Positions 51,824 through 61,753 of a stretch of 64,000 nt of DNA are shown here, piece by piece; positions within the stretch are counted from its first letter, which is position 1; the number at the start of each line of letters is the position of its first letter. The notes beneath the pieces are model-generated. The model did no database searches. It worked only from the letters and a program-made list of their open reading frames with translations, and was not told where the DNA came from. This DNA is from Streptomyces sp. NBC_01283 (GTDB lineage Bacteria > Actinomycetota > Actinomycetes > Streptomycetales > Streptomycetaceae): the NCBI RefSeq assembly GCF_041435335.1, contig NZ_CP108430.1:4012501-4076500 (forward strand). Reading direction: 5' to 3'. Position numbers and translations under genes: made by a program.

Positions 51824-52720
51824 ATGGACGCTCTGGGGGATCTGCTGCGCGGGGTACGCGCGGACGGCGCGCTGTTCGGTCGCACGGTGCTGAACGGGCC
51901 GTGGGAGGTGGTCCGCGACGAGGGGGCGGCCCTGACGCTGATCACGGTGATGCGCGGCACGGCCCGGATCACCGCCGCGTCGGGCGAGCCGCAAATCCTG
52001 GAGGAGGGAGGGGCGGCCGTGGTCTGCACGACGGCACCGTTCACGCTGTCGGCGCCTTCCGCGGCCGAATCCGGGGCTTACGCAGCCGAATCCGGGGCGG
52101 AGTGCGAACTCATCACCGGTGCGTACCAACTGGACGGCGCGGTGGGCCGGCGGCTCATCAGCATGCTGCCGCCGCTCCTCGTGGTCCCGTCCAGCGAGGA
52201 CTGCACGCCCATCCTGGAGCTCATCGCCTCGGAGGTGGCCGCCGACCGGCCGGGGCGCCAGTACGTGATGGACCGGATGCTCGACTGGATGCTGGCCTGC
52301 ACCCTGCGCGACTGGTTCGAACTGCCGGACGCCTGCCCGCCCGACTGGTACATCGCCCTCGGCGACGAGGTGGTCGGCCCCGCGCTGCACGCCATGCACG
52401 ACGAGCCGTCGCGGCCCTGGACGGTGGCGTCGCTCGCCGCGCGCGCCCAGGTGTCGCGCGCGCTGTTCGCCCGCAACTTCGCCGAGCTCGTGGGCAGGCC
52501 GCCGATGGCGTACCTCACCGAGTGGCGCATGACGCTCGCCGCCGAACTGCTCGCCGAGCCGGGCGCGACGGTGGCCGCCGTGGCCGGGCAGGTGGGATAC
52601 GCCGACGGATTCGGCTTCAGCGACGCCTTCAAGCGAATCCGCGGAATCGCACCGAGCGGCTACCGCGCCTCACTGGGCACGAGGCGCCCGGCTTCCGGAC
52701 CACTCAGGGCAGCGGGCTGA
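51824..52720 (+). CDS. AraC-family regulator with cupin_6 sensor
   Basis: 298 residues from ATG at 51824. N-terminal cupin-type domain (MDALGDLLRGVRADGALFGRTVL..., ending around residue 165) and a C-terminal double helix-turn-helix: WTVASLAARAQVSRALFARNFAELVGRPPMAYLTEWR and VAGQVGYADGFGFSDAFKRIRGIAPSGYR. It likely controls the divergent NmrA-like reductase. Confidence 0.9.
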   Translation: MDALGDLLRGVRADGALFGRTVLNGPWEVVRDEGAALTLITVMRGTARITAASGEPQILEEGGAAVVCTTAPFTLSAPSAAESGAYAAESGAECELITGAYQLDGAVGRRLISMLPPLLVVPSSEDCTPILELIASEVAADRPGRQYVMDRMLDWMLACTLRDWFELPDACPPDWYIALGDEVVGPALHAMHDEPSRPWTVASLAARAQVSRALFARNFAELVGRPPMAYLTEWRMTLAAELLAEPGATVAAVAGQVGYADGFGFSDAFKRIRGIAPSGYRASLGTRRPASGPLRAAG

Positions 52721-52768
52721 CCGCCGGCCCCGCGGAATTCTCGAGCCGGGCGGCTGCCACGACAGAAC

Positions 52769-53338
52769 TCACAGCAGGAGCCGCGTCACCATCTCGTCGA
52801 TGAGGCGCTCGGGCCGATGCGGGGCCAGCAGCCCGGGGAGGGTCAGCTCGTCCAGCATGAGCCCGGACATGGCCATGTAGAGCAGCACCATGCCCGTCCC
52901 GTCGCCCGGCAGCCCGTGGTCGAGGTGGAAGCTGATGTTGCCCTCCATCTCGGCGCTGAAGAAGCGCGTCAGTTCGGCGTGCAGCTCAGGGTTCCTGGTG
53001 GCCATCAGGCGGAGCTCCAGCATGGCCAGATGGGAGCTGCGGTCGGCCCGCATCCGTTCGACGATCCCGCGCATGAAGGTCTTCACCAGCTCGTGCGACG
53101 GCTCCGCCTCCAGGTCCTTGGCCACATCCGACGGATCGGGCGTCAGCCGCTCGCGGGTGCGCCCCATGATCTGGCCGAGCATGTCGGCGCGGTTGGTGAA
53201 GTAGTTGGACGCCGTACCCGTGGGCACGGCCGCCTCGGTGTCGAGGGCGCGGAGGGTCAGCCCGCGTGCCCCCTCGCGGGCGAGCACCTCGATGGCGGCG
53301 TCGAGCAGGGCGACGCGGCGGGCGGGGTTCTGACGCAT
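52769..53338 (-). CDS. TetR-family regulator
   Basis: 189 residues from ATG at 53338, with GGGAGAAC upstream. N-terminal HTH RRVALLDAAIEVLAREGARGLTLRALDTEAAVPTGTASNYFTNRADML, then a helical sensor domain with MLELRLMATRNPELHAELTRFF. Divergent from a DHFR-fold protein, with a TGAAGT...ACTTCA pair between them. Confidence 0.9.
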   Translation of the reverse strand: MRQNPARRVALLDAAIEVLAREGARGLTLRALDTEAAVPTGTASNYFTNRADMLGQIMGRTRERLTPDPSDVAKDLEAEPSHELVKTFMRGIVERMRADRSSHLAMLELRLMATRNPELHAELTRFFSAEMEGNISFHLDHGLPGDGTGMVLLYMAMSGLMLDELTLPGLLAPHRPERLIDEMVTRLLL

Positions 53339-53415
53339 GACGTTCTCCCGGGACAGGAAACAGGGACGGGGGACAGGGGGCGGGGGGCGGGGACAGGTTT
53401 CGGTTCGGCGATCCA

Positions 53416-53457
53416 TTGACACCACTGCAAGTGAAGTACTAAGTTCGGACCACTTCA
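53416..53457. promoter_or_regulatory. Candidate promoter and TetR operator upstream of DHFR-like gene
   Basis: TTGACA (53416-53421) and TAAGTT (~53440-53445) resemble -35 and -10 boxes with about 18-base spacing. Inverted TGAAGT (53432-53437) and ACTTCA (53452-53457) overlap the region and could be the operator of the divergent TetR. Confidence 0.4.
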
Positions 53458-53537
53458 GTCACAGTACATCGAGTGCAGCGCCTTCCGCCTTCCCTGCCGC
53501 CACCCCGCGGCATCCGCAGCCACAGAAAGAGCCCCGC

Positions 53538-54107
53538 ATGCGAAAGCTCACGTACTACGTCGCCGCCACCCTCGACGGCTACATCGCCGGCCCTGAAGGG
53601 CAGTTCGACTTCTTCCCCTTCGAGGGCGAGGTCCGGGACACGATCCTCGCCGAGTACCCCGAGACCCTGCCCACGGTGGCCCGTGAACCGTTCGGCATCA
53701 CCGAGGCCCCCAACAGACACTTCGACACCGTCCTCATGGGGCGCAGCACTTACGAGGCAGGTCTGCCGCAGGGCCTGACCAGCCCCTACGCGCACTTGAA
53801 GCAGTACGTCGTCTCCAGCACCATGGCCGCCCCCGACCCGGAGGTGGAGATCGTCGCCGACGACCCGGCCGGGCTCGTGCGCGGCCTGAAGAAGCAGGAC
53901 GGCCTGGACATCTGGCTGTGCGGCGGCGGAAAGCTGGCCGCGGCGCTGCTCGACGAGATAGACGTACTGATCATCAAGCGCAACCCGATCGTCATCGGCT
54001 CCGGAATCCCCCTGTTCGACGGGCCGTTCAACCTGGCCGGCTTCACCCTGTCGGCCAACCGGTCCTTCGACACCGGCGTCTCCATGACCACGTTCCACCG
54101 GAAGTGA
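53538..54107 (+). CDS. Dihydrofolate reductase-fold (RibD C-terminal) protein
   Basis: 189 residues from ATG at 53538. MRKLTYYVAATLDGYIAGPEG, then TVLMGRSTYE, DIWLCGGGKLAAALL, and IKRNPIVIGSGIPLF are the landmarks of the RibD_C/DHFR-like superfamily. Many such proteins in actinobacteria are NADPH-dependent reductases of unknown substrate. It stands divergent to, and probably under, the TetR protein. Confidence 0.86.
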   Translation: MRKLTYYVAATLDGYIAGPEGQFDFFPFEGEVRDTILAEYPETLPTVAREPFGITEAPNRHFDTVLMGRSTYEAGLPQGLTSPYAHLKQYVVSSTMAAPDPEVEIVADDPAGLVRGLKKQDGLDIWLCGGGKLAAALLDEIDVLIIKRNPIVIGSGIPLFDGPFNLAGFTLSANRSFDTGVSMTTFHRK

Positions 54108-54120
54108 CCTCCGGCGGTGA

Positions 54121-55206
<1,086 letters not shown>

Positions 55207-55264
55207 GCGCCGCCGGTCCGGCGTCGGCCCGACGCCGGGCCACACACCCCGAACCCCCTGGACG

Positions 55265-55305
55265 CAATTACCTGCGCATGCATATAGTGCATGCGCAGGT
55301 AATTG
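55265..55305. promoter_or_regulatory. Perfect 18-bp palindrome with -10-like centre
   Basis: CAATTACCTGCGCATGCA and its exact reverse complement flank TATAG. TATAGT at 55283-55288 could be the -10 box for the FMN reductase gene 69 bases downstream, so a dimeric repressor binding here would block the promoter. No regulator gene is adjacent. Confidence 0.75.
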
Positions 55306-55356
55306 CACGGCCTCAGACGGCCGTGCGCCGACCACGCCATACCCAGGGGGCCCACC

Positions 55357-55938
55357 ATGACCCGCAAGTTCCTCTTCGTACTCGGCAGCTCCCGGCCCGA
55401 GGGCAACACCGAGATCCTGGCCCGCCGGGCCGCCGAACAGCTCCCCGCGGAGTACGAGCAGCGCTGGCTGAACCTCGCCGATCATCCGCTGCCCGACTTC
55501 GAGGACCTCCGGCACGACAGCGACCACACCCGCCCGTCGGGCAACAGCGCCGCGGTCCTGCTCGACGCGACCGTCGAAGCGACCGACATCGTCATCGCCT
55601 CGCCCCTGTACTGGTACTCGGTCTCGGCCACCACCAAGCGCTACCTCGACTACTGGTCGGGCTGGCTGCGTACGCCCGGCGTCGACTTCAAGGCCACGCT
55701 GGCCGGGCGCACCCTGTGGGGCGTGACGGCGCTCGCCGACGAGGAGCCGGTCGTCGCCGATCCGCTCGTGGGCACCCTGCGGAACTCCGCCGCGTATCTC
55801 GGGATGCGCTTCGGCGGCGTACTGCTCGGCAACGGCAGCAAGCCCGGCGACGTCCTGAACGACGAACGGGCGCTGACCGAGGCCAAGTCGTTCTTCGCCC
55901 AGGAGCCGGAGCTCGCGCGCTTCCCGTACGAGAGCTGA
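55357..55938 (+). CDS. NADPH-dependent FMN reductase/flavodoxin-fold protein
   Basis: 193 residues from ATG at 55357. Flavodoxin-like core: FLFVLGSSRPEGNTEILAR (phosphate loop) and VIASPLYWYSVSATTKRYLDYW, a flavin-binding segment. It may be an azo-/quinone or FMN reductase. Preceded by a perfect palindrome, so expression is probably repressed in the absence of an inducer. Confidence 0.87.
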   Translation: MTRKFLFVLGSSRPEGNTEILARRAAEQLPAEYEQRWLNLADHPLPDFEDLRHDSDHTRPSGNSAAVLLDATVEATDIVIASPLYWYSVSATTKRYLDYWSGWLRTPGVDFKATLAGRTLWGVTALADEEPVVADPLVGTLRNSAAYLGMRFGGVLLGNGSKPGDVLNDERALTEAKSFFAQEPELARFPYES

Positions 55939-55979
55939 CGCTTCCGTACGGGAGCTGACGCCGCCCGCGCCCCGGCCCG

Positions 55980-56912
55980 CTACGCCGTGATGTCCTTCGC
56001 CCCGAACCGCGCCCACGCCGCCGAGCCGAACACGGCGGCGTACAGGCCCTGCAGGCCGAGGTTCTTGACCAGCTCGTCCCAGTAGACCGGGTCGCGCAGC
56101 AGGTCGGCGAAGGACAGCCAGTAGTGCGAGAAGAAGTAAGGCTGGATGGCGTGCAGTTGCGGGATCTGGTCGAGGATCTGGATCGTGATCAGCAGCCCGA
56201 CCGTCGTCGCCATCGCCGCGATGCCGCTGCTGGTCAGCGTCGACACGAAGAGGCCGAGCGCCGCCATACCGACCAGTGACGCGGCGACCACGAGGGCGAT
56301 GAGCAGGGCCCGCAGCAGTCCTTCGCCGAAGCTGATCCGGGTGCCGGAGATCGTGGTGACCTCGCCGACCGGGAAGAGCAGCGCCCCGACGGCGAGCGCG
56401 GAGACCGCCACGACGAGTGTCGCGACCAGGCAGAACGTCATCGTCGTCGCGTACTTGGTGAGCAGCAGGCGCGTACGGCCCGCCGGGGCGACCAGCAGAT
56501 AGCGCAGCGTTCCCGCGCTGGACTCGCCCGCGATGGAGTCGCCCGCGACGACGCCGACCGCCATGGGCAGGAAGAAGGGGAGCGTCGCGGCGAGTGCGGT
56601 GAAGACCAGGAACAGGCCGTTGTTGGTGATCTGCGCGATGAACGCCGGGCCTCCCCCGTCGCCGCCCCCGCCGACCGACGAGCCGTCGCTGGTCTCGATC
56701 TTGACGGCGATGCCCACCAGGATCGGCACGGCGGCGAGCACACCGAGCAGGGCCAGCGTGCGCCAGCGGCGGAAGGTGATGCCCAGCTCGCTGCGGAAGA
56801 GCCCGAAGGTCCAGATCCGCCGGACCTCACGACCCTCGTCGCCCGCCCGTACGTCATGCCCGTCGTGTACGTCATGCCCGTCGTGTACGTGGACGAACTC
56901 AGCCCGCGACAT
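55980..56912 (-). CDS. ABC transporter permease (ABC-2 type)
   Basis: 310 residues from ATG at 56912. A His/Asp/Val-rich N-terminus (HVHDGHDVHDGHDV) encoded by two perfect 18-bp repeats precedes RIWTFGLFRSELGITFRRWRT and six membrane helices, with an ATLPFFLPMAVGVVAGDSIAGESSAGTLRYLL loop typical of ABC-2 permeases. Overlaps the ATPase gene by 14 bases, so it is translated with it. Confidence 0.87.
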   Translation of the reverse strand: MSRAEFVHVHDGHDVHDGHDVRAGDEGREVRRIWTFGLFRSELGITFRRWRTLALLGVLAAVPILVGIAVKIETSDGSSVGGGGDGGGPAFIAQITNNGLFLVFTALAATLPFFLPMAVGVVAGDSIAGESSAGTLRYLLVAPAGRTRLLLTKYATTMTFCLVATLVVAVSALAVGALLFPVGEVTTISGTRISFGEGLLRALLIALVVAASLVGMAALGLFVSTLTSSGIAAMATTVGLLITIQILDQIPQLHAIQPYFFSHYWLSFADLLRDPVYWDELVKNLGLQGLYAAVFGSAAWARFGAKDITA

Positions 56913-57876
56913 CGAAGCCCTCCCCCGTCAGCGCCACGAACGCGTCCTCTAGCGAGGCCCGTTCGACACCGAACCCCCGTACCCGTACGCCCGCCCCGAC
57001 CAGGGCGGCGTTCAGTTCCGCCAGGTCCGTGCCGGTCTCCGCGCCCGGCGGTTCGCCCGTCACGCGGTCCTCCGTGACGACGAGATCGGTCACGCCGAGC
57101 TCCTTCAGGACGCGGACCGCGTCGCCCGTGTCCGGCGTCGCCACGACGAGCCGCCCCCGCGCACCCGCGGCGAGTTCGGCGACCGGCCCCTGGGTGATCA
57201 GGCGGCCCTGCGCCATCACCGCGGCATGCGTGCAGACCTGCTCGATCTCGTCCAGGAGGTGCGAGGAGAGGAAGACGGTCGTGCCCTCCGACGCCAACTC
57301 CCTTACCAGCGCCCGGATCTCGCGCATGCCCTGCGGATCGAGGCCGTTGGTCGGCTCGTCGAGCACGAGGAGCCTGCGCGGCTGGAGCAGCGCGGCCGCG
57401 AGGCCGAGGCGCTGTTTCATGCCGAGTGAGTACGCCTTCGCCTTCTTGCCCGCGGCGGCCGTGAGACCCACCCGGTCCAGGGCCGATTCGGCGCGGGCGC
57501 GGCGCGTGCGCGGATCGGCGGTCGGGTCGGCGGCGTCGTACCGCAGGAGATTGTCGCGGCCGGAGAGGAAGCCGTAGAGGGCCGGACCCTCGATGAGCGC
57601 GCCCACATGTGGCAGCACGGTGCGCGTTTCGCGCGGCATGGCGCGGCCGAGGACGCGCGCCCGGCCGGAAGTCGGCTCGATCAGGCCCATCAGCATCCGG
57701 ATGGTGGTCGTCTTGCCCGAGCCGTTCGGTCCGAGGAACCCGAAGACGCTGCCCGCGGGGACGGTGAGGCTCAGCCGGTCCACGGCCAGCTGCTTGCCGT
57801 ACCGCTTGGTGAGCGCGGAGGTCTCGATCACGCTCTCCGGCGCCCCGCCGCTGGTGCTGGTACTGGTGCTCGGCAC
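56899..57876 (-). CDS. ABC transporter ATP-binding protein
   Basis: 325 residues from GTG at 57876. Walker A GPNGSGKTT (~49-57), signature YSLGMKQR, Walker B LLVLDEPTNGLD and the H-loop LSSHLLDEI are intact; the C-terminal extension (~225-325) has a regulatory look. Drug-export or antibiotic-resistance type. A 17-bp hairpin separates it from the upstream LolA-like gene on the minus strand. Confidence 0.92.
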   Translation of the reverse strand: MPSTSTSTSGGAPESVIETSALTKRYGKQLAVDRLSLTVPAGSVFGFLGPNGSGKTTTIRMLMGLIEPTSGRARVLGRAMPRETRTVLPHVGALIEGPALYGFLSGRDNLLRYDAADPTADPRTRRARAESALDRVGLTAAAGKKAKAYSLGMKQRLGLAAALLQPRRLLVLDEPTNGLDPQGMREIRALVRELASEGTTVFLSSHLLDEIEQVCTHAAVMAQGRLITQGPVAELAAGARGRLVVATPDTGDAVRVLKELGVTDLVVTEDRVTGEPPGAETGTDLAELNAALVGAGVRVRGFGVERASLEDAFVALTGEGFDVAG

Positions 57877-57904
57877 CGCGCCCTCCCCCGCTCGAAGTCG
57901 TGCC

Positions 57905-57943
57905 GGCGGGTCCGAGGTGCCTGTCCGGCACCTCGGACCCGCC
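57905..57943 (-). terminator. Perfect 17-bp hairpin between the LolA-like gene and ABC ATPase
   Basis: GGCGGGTCCGAGGTGCC and its exact complement with a TGTCC loop. On the minus strand it lies after the LolA-like stop (57966) and 29 bases before the ATPase start, so it may terminate or attenuate transcripts before the transporter genes. Confidence 0.8.
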
Positions 57944-57965
57944 GCTCAATCACTCAGCCGCAGCC

Positions 57966-59234
57966 CTACTTCGCCGCGTTCGCCGCCTTCACGAGGGCGT
58001 CCTTGGTGACCGCGCCCGCGTAGACCTTGCCGTCCTCGGTGATGAGGGCGTTGATCAGACGCGTCTTGAAGACCGTGCCCGAGCCGAAGTCGCCCGACAC
58101 CTTGTCGCCGAGCGAGTCGAGGAACCGCTGCGCGTCCGGCGGGACGTCGCCGGAGCCGCCCGACGGGATGCCCTGGCCGCCCGGCAGTTCGAGCTCGGCG
58201 ATGGAGTTCCAGCCCTTGCCGATGACGTTCAGACCGTTCAGGTCCTCCTCGCCCTTGAACTCCTTGCCTCCCTTGAAGTCCTTGCCGCCGTCCTTGAAGC
58301 CGTGCTTCCCGGCCTTGGCGTCGCCTTCCTCCGTGACCTTCGCGCCCTTGGGCGGCGTGAAGTCGAAGGTGGAGGCGGCCGGCTTGCCGAAGTCGACCTT
58401 GGTGAAGCCCGCGTCGACGACCGCGCTGCCGCCGCCGGACGGGGTGAGCGTGAACTTCAGCGGCGTACCGGTCTTGGAGTCGACCGCGACCGTGATCTGG
58501 CCGACCGTCGAACCGGACTGCTTGGGCTTGATGACCAGGCGGTAGGCGTCACGGCCCGCGACCTGCGCGGTGCCGTCCACCTTCACCGACGTCGTGCCGT
58601 CGGCTGCCTTCAGCGCTTCCTCGGCCAGTTCCTTGGGCGTGGACGGGACACCCTTGGGGAGATCCTTGGGTGCGTCCTTCTCGCCGGACTCCCCGGCCTT
58701 GCCCGCCGACTTGGAGTGGTACGCCTCGTTCGACTTGCTGTCGTACGCCCACACGTCGTCGCCGTTGTGGATCAGGCTGTACTCCGCCGCGTCGTCCAGG
58801 ACGGACAGCTTCTGCTTGTCGGGGCCGTCGGCGGCGACGCGCAGCGTGTGCGTGCCGGACGCCAGCTCCATCAGCTTGGACTGCGGGTCGGCGGCCGATC
58901 CCTCGCCGTCCTCGCCGGCGCCGCCCGAGCCGCTGCCCGGAGCGAGGCCGCCCGCCATGTCGCCGCCGAAGGACGGAAGGCCGAGGTCGGTGCTGATCTT
59001 CACGGTGCCCGAGAGCTGCTCCGTGTCCGACGCGGCGATCTTCTCGATGAGTTCCTGCGCGGTGACGTCGGGCAGCTTGGGGTCGCCCGACGTGGCGAGC
59101 GCCGGGACGAGCCCGATGGTCGCCGCCGCCACCCCCGCCACCGCGACGGGAACCACGTAACGCGTCGCCTTGCGGCGGCCGGCGCGCAGCTCTCCGGTCT
59201 CGCTGGTGTCCTGCTCCGGTTCGTACGGTGCCAT
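57966..59234 (-). CDS. LolA-like, membrane-anchored secreted protein
   Basis: 422 residues from ATG at 59234. A cytoplasmic ~25-residue segment, then one TM/signal anchor (VVPVAVAGVAAATIGLVPALA), then a LolA/DUF2092-type half-barrel. Interspersed low-complexity regions: GGLAPGSGSGGAG, KHGFKDGGKDFKGGKEFKGE. The C-terminus includes an ALITEDGKVYAGAVT segment. Situated upstream of and possibly co-transcribed with the ABC transporter. Confidence 0.78.
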   Translation of the reverse strand: MAPYEPEQDTSETGELRAGRRKATRYVVPVAVAGVAAATIGLVPALATSGDPKLPDVTAQELIEKIAASDTEQLSGTVKISTDLGLPSFGGDMAGGLAPGSGSGGAGEDGEGSAADPQSKLMELASGTHTLRVAADGPDKQKLSVLDDAAEYSLIHNGDDVWAYDSKSNEAYHSKSAGKAGESGEKDAPKDLPKGVPSTPKELAEEALKAADGTTSVKVDGTAQVAGRDAYRLVIKPKQSGSTVGQITVAVDSKTGTPLKFTLTPSGGGSAVVDAGFTKVDFGKPAASTFDFTPPKGAKVTEEGDAKAGKHGFKDGGKDFKGGKEFKGEEDLNGLNVIGKGWNSIAELELPGGQGIPSGGSGDVPPDAQRFLDSLGDKVSGDFGSGTVFKTRLINALITEDGKVYAGAVTKDALVKAANAAK

Positions 59235-59433
59235 TGTGTGCCCTACCTCCGTGGTCGGCGGCGGCCTTCCCAGTACGTGCGTGCGTCCACCCCGCGCCGC
59301 CATTCTCACCCGAATAGGTCAGGAGTGGTTGTTCTTGCTGGACCTTGCTTGCCTCTATACGACCAAATCGGCCAGCGAGAAGCGTCAGACCCCGGGATCA
59401 ACTCCACGTACTGCTGTGGGATGACACAGAGCG

Positions 59434-59468
59434 GTGGCGCCTCCCCCATCCCGTAGGGGAGACGCCAC
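59434..59468 (-). terminator. Terminator after the CHRD-domain gene
   Basis: GTGGCG-CTCCCC / GGGGAG-CGCCAC with one mismatch, 15 bases beyond the stop at 59483. Confidence 0.7.
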
Positions 59469-59482
59469 TTCGATGTCGGGGC

Positions 59483-60568
59483 TCAGCGCTGCACGAACAC
59501 GTAATCCGCCTGGTACGGCACGCTCGCGATGGCGCCCGGCTTGCAGGTGCCCGCCGGTGCGACCCCGCCCACCGTATTCAGGCGCAGGATCTCCGCGGTG
59601 CCGGCGAGCAGACCGCGGTGCTTGCCGCTCTGGGTCGCCGCCAGGTCGAGTCCGGGGATGTTCTTGTCGCCGTTCGGGGTCTTGGAGATCAGCTTGCCGG
59701 TGACCTGGCTGCGGTCGGGGGCCGTCCAGCGCGGGGTACCCGAGTTGGGGGCCACGAAGTCGTGCGCGATGTTGCCGCCGAGCCTGGCGCGCACGTCACG
59801 CTGGGCGAAGGCGAACGTGCCGGAGCCGTCCTCGGCCTTCTTGCACTCGTAGATCTGGCTGCCCTGGATGACGGACGCCTGGAAGTTGGCCGCCGCGTTG
59901 CGGAAGTCGAAGTCGGTGGTCACCTTGTGGAGCTGGCCACGGACCGCGCCACCGGGGAACTCGGCGGTGTGCAGGTTGGCGTAGAAGCTGTTCGGGTTGG
60001 TCTTCAGCTGCTCCAGGAGCGCCGCGTCGTCGACCTTGACGGTGCCGCTGACGCGGTGGTTCTTGCTCTTGGCGAGCAGCTTGGTGAAGTCGATCTTGAT
60101 GCCGCCGTTGGTGCCCTTGGCGCCCTGGTGGATGTGGAGGGCGGTCGGCTTGGCGGTGCCGCGCCACTTGACGGTGACCGACACCTTGTCGCCCTTGACC
60201 TTGACGAATTCGAGCGCACGGCCGTCCTTGTCGCCGACCGCCGGGCCGCCCTGCACGGGCACCTCGTTCGCGCCGTTCAAGCTGGCCGCGAAGAGGGCTC
60301 CGCCGCGACCCGCGGCGGCGCCGCTCTGCACCTCGACGAACTGGCCGCCGTGCGCCGCGTGTGCGCCGTGTTGCGCGCCGCTGCCGCTGCCCGCCCCACT
60401 GCCGCTCCCACTGCCGGCGAACGCCGGAATCACGGCCGCAGCGACCCCCGCCGCGGCGGCGACCACGACGCCGGAGACGAGCAGGGTCTTGCGCCGACCC
60501 GCGAAGGCCCGGTCCGTGCGGGTGCTGTTGCTGGTACTGGTGCTCGTGCGGGTGCTGAAAGTACCCAT
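59483..60568 (-). CDS. Secreted protein with CHRD and DUF3455-type domains
   Basis: 361 residues from ATG at 60568. Ser/Thr-rich N-terminus and a signal anchor (~27-52) precede a Gly/Ser and His-rich linker. Residues ~90-215 form a CHRD (chordin-type) domain (ASLNGANEVP, LHIHQGAKGTNGG, NLHTAEFPGGAVRGQL), and the C-terminal part is a DUF3455-like domain (YECKKAEDGSGTFAFAQ, FVAPNSGTPRWTAPDRSQV). Both families are extracytoplasmic of unknown function. Two Cys in the second domain may form a disulfide. Confidence 0.83.
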   Translation of the reverse strand: MGTFSTRTSTSTSNSTRTDRAFAGRRKTLLVSGVVVAAAAGVAAAVIPAFAGSGSGSGAGSGSGAQHGAHAAHGGQFVEVQSGAAAGRGGALFAASLNGANEVPVQGGPAVGDKDGRALEFVKVKGDKVSVTVKWRGTAKPTALHIHQGAKGTNGGIKIDFTKLLAKSKNHRVSGTVKVDDAALLEQLKTNPNSFYANLHTAEFPGGAVRGQLHKVTTDFDFRNAAANFQASVIQGSQIYECKKAEDGSGTFAFAQRDVRARLGGNIAHDFVAPNSGTPRWTAPDRSQVTGKLISKTPNGDKNIPGLDLAATQSGKHRGLLAGTAEILRLNTVGGVAPAGTCKPGAIASVPYQADYVFVQR

Positions 60569-60706
60569 GATCGGAAAACTCCCCCATACCTGGGCTGACG
60601 CCCCCTGCGTCAGCTTCCGGACATGAGTACGGAGTGGATCCGAGTCTGGACTCAATCCAAACTGGACAGGATGATGTGACGTGAGTCACACCATCCCGAC
60701 GAGGCC

Positions 60707-61717
60707 TCAGCCCGCCCTGTGCACGACCAGATCGCAGAGCTCGACGAGCGACGTCTTCGCGTCGCAGTCCCGCAGCGGCGCGAGCGTGTCCCGGGCCTCC
60801 TCCGCGAACCGCACGGTGTCCTTGCGCGCCTGCTCCAGGGCCGGGTGGGCCCGCAGCCGTGCCAGCGCCTCGGCGTGCCGCGCGTCGTCCGTCAGGTCCG
60901 ATTCGAGGAGCTCGCTCAGGGCGATGTCCTCGGGCAGCCCGAGCTTCTCCACCCGCTCGCGCAGGCGCAGGACCGGCAGCGTGGGGATGCCCTCGCGCAG
61001 GTCGGTGCCGGGGGTCTTGCCGGACTCGTGCGAGTCGGAGGCGATGTCCAGTACGTCGTCGGCGAGCTGGAAGGCGACGCCGAGCCGCTCGCCGTACTGG
61101 GTCAGGACGTCCACGACGGTCTCGTCGGCGCCCGACATCATGGCGCCGAAACGGCAGGCCACGGCGACGAGCGAGCCGGTCTTGCCGCCGAGCACGTCGA
61201 GGTAGTGGTCGATCGGGTCGCGGCCCTCGGTCGGGCCCGCCGTCTCCAGGATCTGGCCGGTGACCAGGCGTTCGAACGCCTCCGCCTGGATGCGGACGGC
61301 ATCCGGGCCGAGGTCGGCCAGGATGTACGAGGCGCGGGCGAACAGGAAGTCACCCGTGAGGACGGCCACGGAGTTGCCCCAGCGCTGGTTGGCGCTGTCC
61401 ACCCCGCGGCGCACGTCCGCCTCGTCCATCACGTCGTCGTGGTAGAGCGTCGCGAGGTGCGTGAGCTCGACGACGACGGCGGAGGGCACGACGCCCGGCG
61501 CATACGGATCGCCGAACTGCGAGGCGAGCATCACGAGGAGCGGCCTGAACCGCTTGCCGCCCGCGCGCACCAGATGCTGCGCGGCCTCCGTGATGAAGGG
61601 GACCCCGCTTTTGGTGGCGTCGAGCAGACCTTCCTCGACGGCCGCCAATCCGGCCTGGACATCGGCTTCGAGAGCCTGGTCCCGCACGCTGAGGCCGAAG
61701 GGCCCGACGACGGTCAC
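60707..61717 (-). CDS. Polyprenyl diphosphate synthase (menaquinone side chain likely)
   Basis: 336 residues from GTG at 61717. The two Asp-rich Mg2+ motifs of trans-prenyltransferases, HDDVMDEA (Asp94, 95, 98) and QLADDVLDIASD, are present, along with GGKRFRPLL and AGPTEGRDP. Chain length is not determined by sequence; in Streptomyces the homolog is generally considered to supply the octaprenyl or heptaprenyl chain for menaquinone. Confidence 0.92.
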   Translation of the reverse strand: MTVVGPFGLSVRDQALEADVQAGLAAVEEGLLDATKSGVPFITEAAQHLVRAGGKRFRPLLVMLASQFGDPYAPGVVPSAVVVELTHLATLYHDDVMDEADVRRGVDSANQRWGNSVAVLTGDFLFARASYILADLGPDAVRIQAEAFERLVTGQILETAGPTEGRDPIDHYLDVLGGKTGSLVAVACRFGAMMSGADETVVDVLTQYGERLGVAFQLADDVLDIASDSHESGKTPGTDLREGIPTLPVLRLRERVEKLGLPEDIALSELLESDLTDDARHAEALARLRAHPALEQARKDTVRFAEEARDTLAPLRDCDAKTSLVELCDLVVHRAG

Positions 61718-61753
61718 GAGGGGTTCTCCTGTCTGCTGACGATCACAAGTCGG

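Noticed and set aside
53338..53537. N-terminal extension of the DHFR-like gene to 53337
   Set aside because: It would overlap the divergent TetR start and consists of low-complexity residues; the ATG at 53538 matches the family start.
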